Origin: Typhlomys cinereus
Taxonomy: Eukaryota > Chordata > Mammalia > Rodentia > Platacanthomyidae
Length of the DNA: 64,000 nt
Assembly: GCA_023101885.1 (NCBI GenBank)
Contig: JALPQD010000143.1
Location: 868,001-932,000 of the forward strand
Direction of reading: 5' to 3'
Part shown: positions 22,390 through 34,169 of the stretch, piece by piece
Layout of the letters: every line of letters begins with the position of its first letter
Position numbering within the stretch: position 1 is the stretch's first letter
Notes under the pieces: model-generated
What the model was told of the DNA's origin: nothing
Seen by the model: the letters and a program-made list of their open reading frames with translations, nothing else
Databases searched by the model: none
Translations under genes and position numbers: made by a program

Positions 22390-22609
22390 GATAGAACCAA
22401 GAAACAAAGAAGATCTTTTGCTATTTTAAAGTAAACAAGTTTGAGGATGGTGAAAGAATTCTGTCTATGACTATATGCAGAGAATAGACAAGAGGGAAAG
22501 TTTCCCAAAGAGGAAGGGCAATAAAAAGGGGTGCCATAAATTAACAACACAGTTCAAAAGCGTTCTATATCTTTTAGCCTGAATTCTCAATGCCACAAAA
22601 CGTATTTCC

Positions 22610-22985
22610 AAATCTTATGAGATCTCTGCAGTTTTTTGAAAAATCTACATACTGCTTTCCATAGTGGTTGGACTAGCTTATATTCCAACCAGCAGCGTTT
22701 GTTTGTATCTATTCCAGTATTTGTTGTTTCCCTAATGATGACCATTATAAATAGGGTAAAAAAGAAACTCAAGGTAATTTTTGTTTTGCATTTCTCTGTG
22801 GTTAAAGAAGTTCACCATGCTATACGTCTCTTAGATTTTTACCTAAGGGACTGGAAGTCAACATGTCAGAGAGATACTTCCACATCAGTGTTTAATCCAG
22901 CACTATTCTCAAGCTATATTACAGAACAAACCTAGGTTCTCAACAACAGAAATATGGATAAAGAAAATATATATACATGATTTTA
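22610..22985 (+). mobile_element. Old L1 3' fragment
   Basis: 'tactgctttccatagtggtt', 'ggactagcttatattccaac', 'tgttttgcatttctctgtgg', then 'tttaatccagcactattctc' and 'caacagaaatatggataaag' reproduce in order the region around the 3' end of mammalian L1 ORF2/3' UTR. The internal order shows a deletion. No intact frame. Confidence 0.65.
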
Positions 22986-23949
22986 TAAATCTGTGTATAA
23001 AATATGGGGATAAATTAGAGAAGACAGGATACTTTCTGACAGTGGCTTAATCTGATTAATATAAAGGTCTCCAGTTATATCCGTTTTTTCTGGAAAAGAA
23101 CATAACTTCTTTCTTTATTGATTAAAAAATTTCTTAACATGTTCCCAGGCACATACACATGCATACACATATGTGATATTTTCCCTTGGATGTTTAAAAA
23201 CTTTGAAGGTGAGGAGGAATTGTGCAGACATAACTAAAGTCGAAGTGAGAGTTGTGGAAGAGCCGCAGATGAAGGAGAGAATGCTAGAAGTGTCCGCAGG
23301 GTAGAAGTATAATGTCTATGAATCAGAAGACCCATGTTTTCATAATCTCTCTAACTTCAGCTTCCTCAAGGTTACAATTTTGTGAGTATGTGTGGAACTT
23401 CTAGAGAGACCAAGAACCATGCAGACACTAATAAAGGATCAACACCAAATTACGACATCTGTAAAATTAAAAAGTCAGAACCAGAGGCCTTTTCTGCATG
23501 TCCTAACTCTTACATGCCACTGCTGAGATCCGGTTAACTAGATTTCCAATCTCACAGGAAATGAAAGACATCCTGACATCTTCAGCAAACATTTTTGCAT
23601 GTACTCTGCAGACTACTGAACTCTCGTGAACTCTGTTAAGATTTACTACTGCTGGCCTGCCAATCATTTTACTTTTTCTAGATGAATAAACAGGTGGAGA
23701 AAACTTGATAAAGAGTGATTGATTTCCTATACGGCCTGAGAAATTAATTGCATATGAAAGTAAAACAGTATGGAAGTGCAATACATAATGGAATCAGGAG
23801 GTACATTATCATGTCTAATTTTAATCAACTCTTGACATAGATAAATACAGATTTAACTGTTGGCTGATTGATTCTTTTTCAGTTTGTGTGTTTTCAAGTG
23901 ATTTGTGATTTTTTTTTAAATGTCTTTCTCCCTTTCTTTTAAGAATCCC
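22986..23949. other. No gene seen; AT-rich unique DNA
   Basis: No recognised repeat family. A 92-codon minus-strand frame (23503-23781) has no recognisable domain. Confidence 0.4.
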
Positions 23950-24800
23950 TGGCAAGCTGACATACATATGGTGAACATATGGCCTGCCCTTAATTGATTT
24001 AATTCAAAAGAGGACCCAGGGGAGGGCTCTGAGCACTGTCTGCTTGAGAGCTTTAGGGAATGTTTATTTCAGAGTGAAGGGTCTAAGTGTGATACCATTG
24101 GAGTAGAGCAATCGGAACAGGCCACGCATCACCCCCACATGTCAGGAAGTAGCATGCTATAAATCATTAACTTGAACTCCAATTCTCTGATCCAGCACTT
24201 CACTACAAAAAAAGATGAAACTTATTTCAAGAAATATATATATATATGCATATGTGTGTGTATTTGACTAGCTCACACTAACTTTCCCTAACTTGCAAAA
24301 GCTATCACTTCCTGAGAGAAATCTAGATGCCGAATGAACCAGTGCCCTCCCCCAACCTCACTTCTCTCTCACACACACATGCGCATGCATTTAGGAATCA
24401 ATTTGCCTACATTCCAGAATGGTCCTGTGTTTGCCTAATGCATCTTCCACCTGGCAGAGATAATTCTGTAGCTAAACTGCTGCGGAAGTGATGGAGCAAT
24501 GGCTTGCATTCCTTCCCCACAGACGGCTATAAATAAAGCCATGTGTCTATTGTCTGTTTGCTAAAGGGCTCCTAGATGATAGTCATCCAGCTGCAACAAA
24601 ACCAAACCAAATTTACTGCACTGTCTGTGTTGTCCTCTCTGGTATAAATGGATAAATCTCTGCACTGTCTTTATTGTCCTCCCTGGCTTCGCTCCAACAA
24701 TAAAGCCAGAATACCTGTCATTAGTTGATGATGAACTGATTTGTTTGAAGTTTATTAGAATCCTTAAGACTAGGAGATAGGATGAAATTGTAAATACACG
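23950..24800. other. Unique block with internal 44-bp tandem repeat; candidate conserved non-coding element
   Basis: Repeat-free except for a direct repeat of 26 bases (TGCACTGTCT....TGTCCTC.CTGG) at 24617-24642 and 24661-24686, 23 of 26 identical. It contains TTAATTGATTTAATTC at about 23990, GCTATAAATCATTAAC at about 24160, CATCCAGCTGCAAC (E-box) at about 24585 and a (TA)n run at 24236-24248. Enhancer-like by composition only. Confidence 0.25.
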
Positions 24801-24939
24801 GCATCTTGCCATGGCCCTACCAGTATTCTTATGCCAATAATGCCTTATATCTGAATTTGCTACATAATATGACAGGGTAAAAGAGATGCCAGATATATCA
24901 GTACTTCTGAATTAGGTACAAGAAATCCATAATTGATAT

Positions 24940-25200
24940 ATTCACTTAAATGCTTAATGCATACTCACACTTAATATGTATATGTACATGCATACTTTTA
25001 TGTGTATGCATATATAAAACATTTATATTCGTAATAATAGACACATACTCTGTAAGTTTATATATTTATAAGTATATTTATATGTCCATTTACAGAGATG
25101 TGATATGTATCATATATGTTGTAAATGTATGTGAAGATATGTTATCTATCTGCAATTATAATATGCTTGATATATTTATATTTCTCATTTCTTATCTCCT
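24940..25200. repeat. TA/TG/CA-rich degenerate tract
   Basis: Alternating purine-pyrimidine sequence (TATGTATATGTACATGCATA and relatives) over about 250 bases. It resembles the composition of the 43.6-46.7 kb tract but is far shorter and richer in TA. Confidence 0.6.
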
Positions 25201-25287
25201 TACCCCTGATTCTAACATTATCATGTTGATAAATGCTTGGGGAGAATCTCCAAGGTATAACATACATGCCTCAAAGTGGATAATCCT

Positions 25288-25321
25288 GCAGTAGTAACAG
25301 TAGCAGTAGCAATAGTAATAG
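25288..25321. repeat. AGT/AGC triplet repeat
   Basis: GCAGTAGTAACAGTAGCAGT-AGCAATAGTAATAG, about eleven related triplets. Confidence 0.8.
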
Positions 25322-25364
25322 TTTTATCTATGTGTGTGGAGCTAGGTCTTAATAGAAATGTGTT

Positions 25365-25475
25365 TCTTCATTTAATCCTGATTGTAGTCCTGAGAAGGGT
25401 TTTCCCATTCTCCAAATTACAAATCAGGGGATAGAGGTGTGAGGAGGTTCAAAAGCATGTTTATGACAAAGAGGT
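25365..25475 (-). mobile_element. MIR fragment
   Basis: 'tttcttcatttaatcctgat', 'ttttcccattctccaaatta' and 'caaatcaggggatagaggtg' followed by 'tgaggaggttcaaaagcatg' follow the reverse complement of MIR (tttaatcctcacaacaaccc...cccattttacagatgaggaaactgaggc...gaggttaagt). Confidence 0.55.
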
Positions 25476-25749
25476 ATTGGTACAGCATCAGTACTACTCG
25501 TACACTAAAGTCTTTCAACTAAGTTCAGAGCATGCCTGGGCACTTCCTTGAAGAGACTGCACTGTTTTTGCTTGAGTGGTATAATGTCACTCACTCTTTT
25601 CCTTTTTTACCTCCTTTCTTTTTTGGGAATTACTTCAATCATATGGTTATAGGAAATTTTTAAGGACTCAGTGTTCCTAAAGAACAAACTAGGCATACAG
25701 GTGAGGAATCTCTGTCCTGGAAACTGCAGTCAAACCAAATAAGAGAACT
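25476..25749. other. No gene seen; unique DNA
   Basis: No recognised repeat or exon. Confidence 0.4.
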
Positions 25750-25960
25750 GGAGAGGTGCCTTATGTGAAAATGCATGGTGGAAATGGTGGCAGCGTGCAC
25801 TTCTGGTCCTGGAAGGTGGAACTTGGGAAACTCCAGAGCGAAGCAAGGAGGAGGTAGCACAAATCAGAATGATTCTCAAAGTCGTCCTTGGGCCTCCATA
25901 GGCACACATTGTGCCCTCTGATACACACAACAGAGACACAGATACACAAAGACTCACATT
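25750..25960 (+). mobile_element. B2-like (CA)-tailed SINE, copy 4 (5'-truncated)
   Basis: It lacks most of the tRNA head but keeps the family body: 'ggtggaaatggtggcagcgt', 'gcacttctggtcctggaagg', 'aaactccagagcgaagcaag' and 'tgccctctgatacacac'. It is followed by the GGA-rich tract. Minus-strand open frames are by-products. Confidence 0.8.
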
Positions 25961-26059
25961 AAAGAAGAAGGAGGAGGAGGAATACGAGGAGAAGGAGGAG
26001 GAGGAGGCGAAGGAGGAGGAAGAAGAAAAGGAAGAAGAAGGAGGAGGAGGAGGAGAAAG
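25961..26059. repeat. GGA/GAA polypurine tract
   Basis: About 99 bases of purine on the plus strand with only two interruptions (near 'atacgagg' and 'gcgaagg'). Mirror-symmetric stretches make triplex (H-DNA) formation possible. It grew from the A-rich tail of the preceding SINE. Confidence 0.95.
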
Positions 26060-27076
26060 TACCATAAGGCATTTCAAAAATGCCTTTATCCATTCCTGTC
26101 TACCTAGGAAATCTGTGGGAAAATATCCTGTTGTTCCTAACTACCCGCCTTTGGGACTCGGAGAGATCTTTACAGTGGGCTACAGCACCATTGCTCTGCT
26201 TCAGAAAAACTGTTAAGTATTTGCCATGAGAAATTCATACTAGGGAAGAAACCTTCAAGACCCTCTCTGGATGGCATTCTAAGTACATAAGTGTACACAG
26301 AGGTCTTGTAAAAGTTCATTATGGGAAACAGCAGTCAAGTCCGATATCATAAATCCAGCATTCCCTTCCTAAAGTCTATATGGCCATAGTTCTCTCTCAC
26401 CACAGAACCAAGAAATTTCTGATGAGTTTCTCTCTTGTATATACCATGACAGTGTATCTTACTTGTTTGCTCAATAGCATCCAAAGAGGGAAAACCAGAC
26501 CAAAAATTGTTTTAGTTCCAGATATTAGACATTTAACACATTAGGGTGATAAACACTTCTAGTATCTTCTTAATCACTTGAACCTCAATAGTTCCTATAA
26601 TCAAATGCATAACTCGAACACGCACACTGAACACTTAAATTTCTGCCTTTCCATGCTGAAATAACTGTAACTTAATAACAGAAAGGTGACATCACAGAGC
26701 AGTCTCTTCTAGACACTGAGGGTACTATCTTCAAGACTGGAAATACATTTGAAGTCTTTTCACAGAAATCTGTCTAAAGACATCATCTACCTCCCCAGCC
26801 CCAAGAACCTCTCATTAGATGGTCAGATACACACACCCAGCTTCAATTATTCTTCTTCATAGGCTACTTATGTACATATGTCAATTCTGATCTGAGGTTT
26901 GAAAATGTGATCACAGGACACATAAGTCTGTACTGACAAGAAGGAGTCTATCATTACCTAGTATCTTGAAGATCAGGCTTTAGGGGAATCTAGAGGCTGG
27001 TGACCCTGCTTGTCATACGCCTATGACAGTGAAACACAGTCCAGGTCAATGTTTGCTCAGTGAACAATTTACGTTC
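26060..27076. other. No gene seen; unique DNA
   Basis: About 1 kb with no recognised repeat, exon or RNA gene. Confidence 0.4.
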
Positions 27077-27098
27077 TTTTTTTTTTTTTTTTTTTTTT
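27077..27098. repeat. Poly-T run
   Basis: 22-23 T. This could be the poly-A end of a minus-strand retrotransposed sequence, but I recognise nothing in the adjoining DNA. Confidence 0.9.
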
Positions 27099-28340
27099 CT
27101 CCCGAAGCTGTCTCGACCTTTTCATCAAGAGGCCATTTGTCACCTGCACGCATTGCAGGTGTTGAAGCCAGGTTTGTGCCCCCAAACCTGTTTCTGAATG
27201 ACCTTTACGCCCAAAAATGTGCCCTTATATCCATCTGCTCACAGCTGAGCTTCTGGAATCTTCTCTAAGGAACACATGCAGCTGGCTCACATGTCACCCA
27301 GGGTGTCAGACAACTGCTGTCTGCAGTGCTCTGGTTTTCTGGTCAGGAGATGCCTGTCGTGTGGGCTACACAGAAGTGGGGATGCATGGAGCTGAGATAC
27401 CAGTGATGGTTCCCGGACCTCAGCTGTCTTCCAGTCCACCCTGTGCTCTCTAGCACTCTGCATCTCACTGAAAGGTGATCACGTGAAGTTAAGCTGGTCA
27501 ATCGTTCTGGTCAACTGTTAAGATTTCCCAGTCAACCAGGAGAACAGTAACTTGTTTCAAACACCTCTGACTACTTCTTAGGAATACACTTGGGATTAGA
27601 TGCCTTGGGGAATACTTCTTTAATGAAAACTGCTTTTGATTTTTTTTTGACACTAAAAAACTGCGTGCACATCCACCCCCCCCCCCATAAATCAGTGATG
27701 CCTCGTGAATTTTATGTAGTGATTGACATACACGAGCCCTCCATTAACCAGTGTACCAGGCCGTACTTTCAGTTTTCCAAATTTCCCTTGGCAGATGTGT
27801 AATGATGCAAGCTAACAGCAAGAAATCAAAGGGACTGATAGTAACAAAAGACAGAAAATGACTCATGTCTCTTTGAAGGTTTTCTTCTGAATAAATAGGA
27901 TTCACTATGCAACCAGGACAAGTGGCAAACTCTAGAGGTACCTGGAGCCTTAAGGAAAGTTTCCCAGAGCTTGTCATAACCATTCGGGGGCAAAGTGATT
28001 CATCACCTCACTCAGTAAATGGCCCATTTGGGTCAAGGTGACTGAGGCTTGAGAAGAGCTAAATTTAAAAGCCACTTCCTTGCCAGGAAAGTGGCCCTTC
28101 TCAAAGCACTGGATGCCATAAAAGTCTTAAACCTTAGGAAAAATGAACAATATGAGACTAATATTTTCACGACAACTTACAATTTCTGAAGCAACATTAC
28201 CTTCCCTTTCAAATTGCAGCCAATAAACCTCATAAGGCGTTTCTCACAGAGTGTTCCGTTTCACTTTGCATTCTGTTTTATTGTTTTCTCAGGACATGAA
28301 ATATGAAAGGCACACAACAGATTGTAAAATCCAATTTTAT
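27099..28340. other. No gene seen; unique DNA with a poly-C run
   Basis: No recognised repeat. It holds a run of 12 C (about 27675-27686). 28040-28250 is a repeat-free patch with GCCATAAAAGTC and CCAATAAACCTCATAAGG, which resemble HOX/CDX-type sites; this is weak evidence for a regulatory element. Confidence 0.35.
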
Positions 28341-28342
28341 CC

Positions 28343-28361
28343 AAAAAAAAAAAAAAAAAAA
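28343..28361. repeat. Poly-A run
   Basis: 19 A with no recognisable retrotransposed body upstream. Confidence 0.9.
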
Positions 28362-29043
28362 TCACAGAGTACGACAGTATGGAAACTTCAAATGCGTTTT
28401 CCATTTGCTGGAAGAATGAGAAGCTATGCGCCCCACACCTGCAAATCGAAAGCATGAAATGGCAACAGCCGTGTTCTTCCGCATTCCGCTCAGAGTTATA
28501 AAACTATCTTGGGACACTATGAGAAGCCTAGTGAGGCCCCAAGCAGAGGAAGTAATTTCTGACATGAGAAAAATGTAGATAGCATGGCTCTGAGCAATAT
28601 CCAGGTTTAGCCCCTCAAGGGAAGATCCTCTTGAAATGTAGTATAGCTCTAGCAGCATCTGCCTTCCTTAAGGCCTGTTGAACTCCCTTACCTGCATGTT
28701 AACCCTTGTTCCATGAGCCCCTTGTGGTTGCCCTGGTCACCTCAAAGCAAACTCCAGAGCCTGGGTCTCCCTACATTAACATCACCTTGCCTCATTTGCT
28801 TTGGTAAGTCAATCACTACCTGCTGAGAGCCTCCACTGCGTCCTTTCTCTCCAAGGTGGCCGAGCAGCACAGCTGACTTGGAAAGATCTTGATGTGACTT
28901 ATTGCCCTGACACAGATTTTCATATAAATGCTCTCTACACTAACCATTGCAGCATTTTGTGGGGGTCATAAATTACATGGCCATGCTTGCTGTGTCCTGC
29001 CTTCTTCCCTTCTTCCCTCCTTCACATCTATTCAGTAGCATCT
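28362..29043. other. No gene seen; unique DNA
   Basis: No recognised repeat. A 98-codon minus-strand frame (28362-28658) has no recognisable domain. Confidence 0.4.
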
Positions 29044-29140
29044 CATAGGGCACGGTGACACACAGGAGGCTAAAGCAAAGGACTGTGAATTCGAATCAGT
29101 CTGACCTTCACGGCAAGATCCTATCTCAAAATCCCAGTGT
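29044..29140 (+). mobile_element. B1 SINE with internal deletion
   Basis: 'gggcacggtgacacac' joins directly to 'aggaggctaaagcaaaggac', then 'tgtgaattcgaatcagtctg' and 'gcaagatcctatctcaaaat'. The middle B1 block containing the B box is missing. Confidence 0.65.
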
Positions 29141-29774
29141 GAATGTTTACCAATTTCTCCTTTACCCTTTTCTTCCTTCCAATCTGCCAACCTCCATTTC
29201 CATTTCAGTGTTCCCTTCAAGAACCATAGACAAACCAAAGCTGATCACCACCCCTTCTTTCCCAGATATAACACCCACTCCAGCATCATACATTTTATTA
29301 AAGACAGTAAAGCTGGACATCTTAAAATTATCTTGCCAATTATATGTCATACTGTGTAAGTAAGTTCTTCTGGGTCATGTTCCAAACTCGCTTTTGCTTT
29401 CTTCTATACCAGAAGCATATTCAATTCTAGAATTCTAGTTTTCCCTTTCAGACTGTTACAAAGTGCTTGGAAATTGGGAGTGATTTCTAAGAAATGCTAA
29501 ATTAGCTGAATGTCTTTAGCCTAGCTTTTAAGGCCATGCATTCTGTGGTTCATCCACCAAACCCAGGACAACTGATGACAGCCTGATCATCAACACAACC
29601 ATTGTTGGCTGACTCGTTTGTCCGCCATCAGAGAATGAAGGAATTGCACAGGCTTTCTTGCTGATTTTTTCAACTTCTAGAACACTTTTAATGCTAACTT
29701 CTTTGGTGTACAGTTTCATAAGCAATATACCTCGTTCCTGTCTTTTAAAGCATTTATATTTAAGATATAAATGC
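29141..29774. other. No gene seen; unique DNA
   Basis: No recognised repeat. A 102-codon plus-strand frame (29055-29363) starts inside the B1 and is a chance frame. Confidence 0.4.
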
Positions 29775-30041
29775 CAGGTTGGAGAGATGGCTCAGGGGTT
29801 AAGCTTCTGCCTCGAAAGCAGAAGGACCTGAGTTCAGATCCCAGATCCCATGTAAAAATTTCCAGGCAGAAATGGCAGCAGCCTACACATCTGACTCTGG
29901 AAGGCAGAGCCTGGGAAACACCAGAGCAAAACAAAAAGAGGTAGAAGCAATCCAAGATGATTCCTTGGCCTCCATGTGCCTTCTGATTACACACAAAAAA
30001 TAAATAAATGAAAACAAATTAATTAATTAATTTTAAAAAGC
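29775..30041 (+). mobile_element. B2-like (CA)-tailed SINE, copy 5, full length
   Basis: It has the head GTTGGAGAGATGGCTCAGGG with a complete A box, B box GAGTTCAGATCCC, body 'aggcagaaatggcagcagcc', 'gggaaacaccagagcaaaac' and 'gaagcaatccaagatgattc', and the tail AAATAAATAAATG. TATAAATGC occurs on both sides (29766-29774 and 30042-30050), a probable target-site duplication. One of the best copies for building a family consensus. Confidence 0.85.
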
Positions 30042-30054
30042 TATAAATGCACTC

Positions 30055-30205
30055 CCTTACCAAAGGCATGGTATATTCTGAGAATGATGCGAATTTCTTA
30101 TGCTTTTAGCTTCACCTGCACATCTTTTCAGCCTGGAATAGCATCACCAAATTTCTATTTTTGTAATCAATCCTTAAGAACCTTTTCAAAGACCACCTCC
30201 TTAAA
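30055..30205 (+). mobile_element. L2 3' fragment
   Basis: 'tcttttcagcctggaatagc' ... 'aatccttaagaaccttttca' and 'aagaccacctcctt' follow the L2 3' end (tgcctggaatgccctt...tcatccttcaagacccagctcaaatgtcacctcct). Ancient. Confidence 0.45.
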
Positions 30206-30645
30206 AGGTTTTTTATTTATTTTTGCATTGAAACGTACTAATTGCCCTTGAGGATTTCATACCTGCATATAATACATTCTGATTGCTCTTTCTCCCACTT
30301 TCTCCTGTCTGTGCCTATCAGCCCCCCATCTCCTCCCTACCAGTCCCTTTTTGTTTTGTTTTATAACCCACTGGTGTAGCAAAAGCCCATCCATTTGAAC
30401 TTTGGACTGGTACTATGCAATGAGGTCACTACTGAGTACACAACTGAAAGTAATGACTTCCCCTCTTCCTGAATCTCAGTAGCAAACAGTGAGCAGTGAG
30501 GGGTGAAACCACAGGCCCCCTTCTCGATCCATGCCTGGCTGTTAATGGGCCCTTCTTGTGCAGACACAGTGCAGGGTCCACAGTTGCTGTCTGATTCCAA
30601 TAGCTGTGTCTCGCCCAGGAGGCATTTCGCAACCCTTCTCCCTAG
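30206..30645 (-). mobile_element. L1 3' UTR, minus strand
   Basis: On the plus strand it starts with a TTTATTTATTT tail and 'gcccttgaggatttcatacc', 'tgcatataatacattctgat', then a C-rich pyrimidine tract (the reversed polypurine tract), 'tttataacccactggtgtag' and sequence homologous to rodent L1 3' UTR. The overlapping minus-strand open frames (30361-30632) lie wholly within it. Confidence 0.65.
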
Positions 30646-31094
30646 CTTTTTTTCTTCACTCTTTTTCTAATAGGCTCTTCTGTTCGATTAACTCCATTTT
30701 TACCTCTTCTAATACCTTCAGAAGTCTACAGTGGTCTTGGAAGTCTCCACTCCCTGTCAATCTCAGCCTACCTACAAAGGTGCTTATCTTAATGCTTCCA
30801 GATTGATTTTCTGAAACATGAACATCATCACAGCATCCCCCAGCATAAAAAAAAAAATTGATTCTCTCTTTCCACAGACAACAACAGCTCCTGTCTCCCT
30901 GTTGACCTGGATGGTCAGTTCTGATGATAATCCTCTGTTAATACTTTTTGGATCATATAATTTTGACACACACGACTACTCTCTTTTTTAGGTGCTGCCA
31001 AATTATGCTGATGTCATTTTTTATTTGCACATATCTCCTCCTCAGCTTTTGTTGTCTGTGTTTTCAGGATCCTTCCAGAGTAGGACCTAAGAAA
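30646..31094. other. No gene seen
   Basis: Pyrimidine-rich unique DNA with an 11-base A run at about 30847; parts may be diverged L2-like sequence, but I cannot support it. Confidence 0.35.
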
Positions 31095-31180
31095 TGGTTA
31101 AGAACATAGATTTTTGGAAATAGACTACAAGTTCAAATCCATTTTGTGCCACTCACAGAGTATATTTGTGTATTATTTAG
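31095..31180 (+). mobile_element. MIR fragment
   Basis: 'ggttaagaacatagattttt' ... 'gttcaaatccattttgtgcc' and 'actcacagagt' follow the MIR 5' half (agagcatggactctggagtcagactgcctgggttcaaatcctggctctgccac). Confidence 0.5.
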
Positions 31181-31588
31181 TTCTTTTTACAATACTGATA
31201 CTTACTGGGCAACTACAAATTCTCAGAGATGCAATGCAATCAACTTCCTTTTTATCATTAGCCTGCACTTTGACCAGTGGCTTTGCTGATTTGAGCTAAC
31301 CCTGTTCACACATTTTCTGGATGTGTCAGCTGAATCTAAACCAACCAGGGACATCACTTCCTAGAACTTTCATCCTTCATTATAGCCTCGTCTTCATGGT
31401 GGAACCAGGGTATCAAAAGAATTTCAGAGCTAAACACAGGCCTTCTGAATCTGGGGAATAGCACAATGTTGTACTTCCTGAAGTCTATTGGCCAATACAT
31501 CACAAATTCAAAAAGTGGGAAATTAGACCAAAGGCTCAGAGCAAGAGCTGCAAAGGCACATTGTAAATGACAAATAAAATTGTATGTA
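31181..31588. other. No gene seen; unique DNA
   Basis: No recognised repeat or exon. A 91-codon minus-strand frame (31354-31629) has no recognisable domain. Confidence 0.4.
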
Positions 31589-31952
31589 TCTATCATGGCT
31601 TGAAGGTGAGTTGTCACCCACAGACTCATGTGTTTAAATCCTTAGTTGATGTTGATGTTTGGAAAAGTCACACTATCTTTAGGAAGTGGAGTCTTGCTGG
31701 AAAAAGACACTACATGGGGGGTGGGCCTTGAGGTTGGGCAGCCCCATCCTGCTTCTGCTAGAGGTCTGCTCTTGCAGTGCTATTTGCTCTCTCTGCCTCC
31801 ATGATGATGGCTGTGACTTGAGCGGCCTCCAGCCTCTGCCACCTCCCAGGCCCTTTCTGGCCCTGGAAACAAAAACCAATTAAGTCTCCCTTTCCTCTTT
31901 TAAGATATATTTGAGTTGTCCCACGGCAGCACAGAAAAAGTAACTGCAACAT
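31589..31952 (+). mobile_element. MT-like (ERVL-MaLR) solitary LTR
   Basis: It reads TATCATGGCTTGAAGGTGAG, then 'cccacagactcatgtgttta', 'aggaagtggagtcttgctgg', 'ggtgggccttgaggttgggc', 'ctctgcctccatgatgatgg' and 'gcagcacagaaaaagtaact'. This is the plus-strand form of the element at 893-1282 and 9225-9598. Open frames on both strands inside it are repeat shadows. Confidence 0.75.
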
Positions 31953-32084
31953 TTGAGTTGCTCAGCTTGACATTTCGATATATGTATCCACTGTGAAATT
32001 ATCAACATGAACTAACCGACATATGGCTTCACATGTGGATGCACAGACATGGAGAAGTGATCGTTGAGGGGTCAGTCCTCAGCA

Positions 32085-32610
32085 TGTCATTTATGTCACT
32101 CATTTAAGTCTCAGGACCCTTGGCAGAGGTGAGGGCAGAAAGAATGTAAGAGTCAGAAAAAAGGTAGTGAAATTCCATCTCCTAAACATGACACATTCAT
32201 GGTAAATGAGCTCATAGCAGAGGTGGGTATTGATGTGGCCGCTACAGAGCACCAGACTAGCCAACCATCTGCTATAGACAGGAGAAGAACCTGTAGGGCC
32301 CCACCAATTGCTCACGGACCCTGGGCAAGTTACAGAGTGGTAAGGGTAGGGAGGTTGGGGTTATCCAGTTGTGTATCCACTGAGAAGCCCATTGGGTTAA
32401 TCCCCAAGCTCAGGGTTATACAAAAGGCTCCCATTTAACCCAGTGGAAGACAAAAATATAAAGATATGAATATGGGAGGAAGATTTGTATGAAAGAAGAG
32501 GCATCAGCAAGAGTCGGAGGAAGATAAGAGAGGGTATATGGAGAATAAGGAGACTCAAGTATGAATATATGTGAAATTATGAAAGAACAAAATTCATCAA
32601 TAGAAAGAAG
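32085..32610 (+). mobile_element. L1 3' UTR fragment
   Basis: It begins near 'gtctcaggacccttggcaga' and has 'gtgaaattccatctcctaaa' and 'catgacacattcatggtaaa' (compare 'tatcttctgaacatgacagg' at 35.57 kb), a diverged purine tract and the terminal 'gaaattatgaaagaacaaaa' of rodent L1. Frames within it are shadows. Confidence 0.6.
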
Positions 32611-32859
32611 GTATTCAGAAGTTATGACTTGCATCACTAAATCCCCGACTCTGAAGCAGTACAGCAACTGCTGAGCAGCAGGGAGTACAGGTGGAAGGAA
32701 ACTTCGAGGAGGAACACGAACAAGTCAGTATTCAACTCTAATGCCCATTTGCCTTCCAGAAGTACCAACTTGACAACGGATTCTTCACAGGAGGAAACAG
32801 TAACAGACAGAGGTTGTGGCTGGGTACGGCATAAGTTTCAGACAATGCTGGACACTCCA

Positions 32860-33260
32860 GGCCCAGGCCAGCCACTTTGAAAATCAATACAGAGGTTCCT
32901 TTGAAAGCTTAAAAATGTGTGACTACCATATGATCCAGCTGTGCCACTTCTGAGACTATTCCCAAGGGACTCTACATTGATGACAAAGACACTTGTCTTC
33001 CATGTTCATTGCAGATTTATTTATAATAGCAAGAAAATGGAATCAATGAACCTGCCCATCAATAGAGGAATAGGTGATGAAAATGTGGTACATATACACA
33101 ATGAAATACTATTCAGCTATCAAGAAGGATGAGGTTGTAGAATTTGCTGGTAAATGGATTGAACTAAAAAATATAATGTTAAGCAAGATATCACAGACAT
33201 AGAAAGATGAAAGCTACGTGTTCTCCTTTATATGTGGATGCTATCATTAAACTCTTGTCT
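32860..33260 (+). mobile_element. Old L1 3' fragment
   Basis: 'tcctttgaaagcttaaaaat', 'gtgactaccatatgatccag', 'gttcattgcagatttattta', 'gaaaatgtggtacatatac', 'acaatgaaatactattcagc' and 'gtgttctcctttatatgtgg' reproduce the ORF2-3' UTR end of mammalian L1 in order. It is the best preserved old L1 segment in the window. Confidence 0.85.
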
Positions 33261-34169
33261 GGAGTATTTGGCTTAAAATTTCCAATCCATAAACAGAAAT
33301 AGAACATCACAAGGACATACAAGGACATACAAAGAGATACAAAGCATTCCTATACCATCCAAAATTTCCACCTCATCTACAGCTCCCGGAGCCACAGCAC
33401 CACACAAATCTTCCAACGCAGAAGGCAGCACTCCTCAACCATGAGCAATATTATCCTCCATTAAATCCATGGCCATCTCTGCTGAGATTGCACCAATATA
33501 CCTAACCCTATCTCCAAATGCCACATCACAGAATTTATCAGCTGTAATAAACTGAAAATGAACAGCAAGTTCCAAAATCACGTTGGAATTCCAAGCCAAG
33601 AAATGTCATTTCCCTCGCAACTGTTTGTGAAGTCTATAACTATTTTGAAATCATGAAGTTATAAAAAAAAAATCACAGTTTGTTTCTCAACCAAAAGCTA
33701 TCAGAAATAATCTTATATGGTAATTTCACAGGTTGACTTGCTTTTGAAAAATAATGTGGCAACACAAATGATGTGTAAGAATTGGGGCATATACCTTTTT
33801 TTATTGTGTACTTGATTTCCATGAGAGTGGATGTGCACGTTTAAAACCTCGAGTGAGCATTCTTCTGTGCAGAAACAAAAACTGACATTGTTAGGAGCAC
33901 AAGCAGAAACATCGGGAGATGCATAAGAACATTGCAAGAAAGAAAAAAAAAAAAAAAGTCATCCCGTGTTGTCCAAAAGCCCAGCGTCTGATACATGCTC
34001 TGCAACATTTGCACGCCGCGCACGAGTCAATAGATGTGTGAATTCAGATCCTCAAGGCATGCACCGATACCCCCAGACCAACATGGGCATAGGCGACCCT
34101 TTATGTGTCTCCCGACTTGGCTTTAGCAGCTGCTGTTTTCTCAGTGTTGTCTCCGGGGCAGTTTCCTGT
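33261..34169. other. No gene seen; unique DNA
   Basis: The tandem 'aaggacatac' pair at about 33311-33330 is minor. No recognised repeat follows the L1 end, and I see no exon. Confidence 0.35.

Noticed and set aside
27077..27450. Poly-T run followed by unique sequence, considered as a minus-strand processed pseudogene
   Set aside because: I recognise no protein or RNA in the adjoining DNA and found no target-site duplication.
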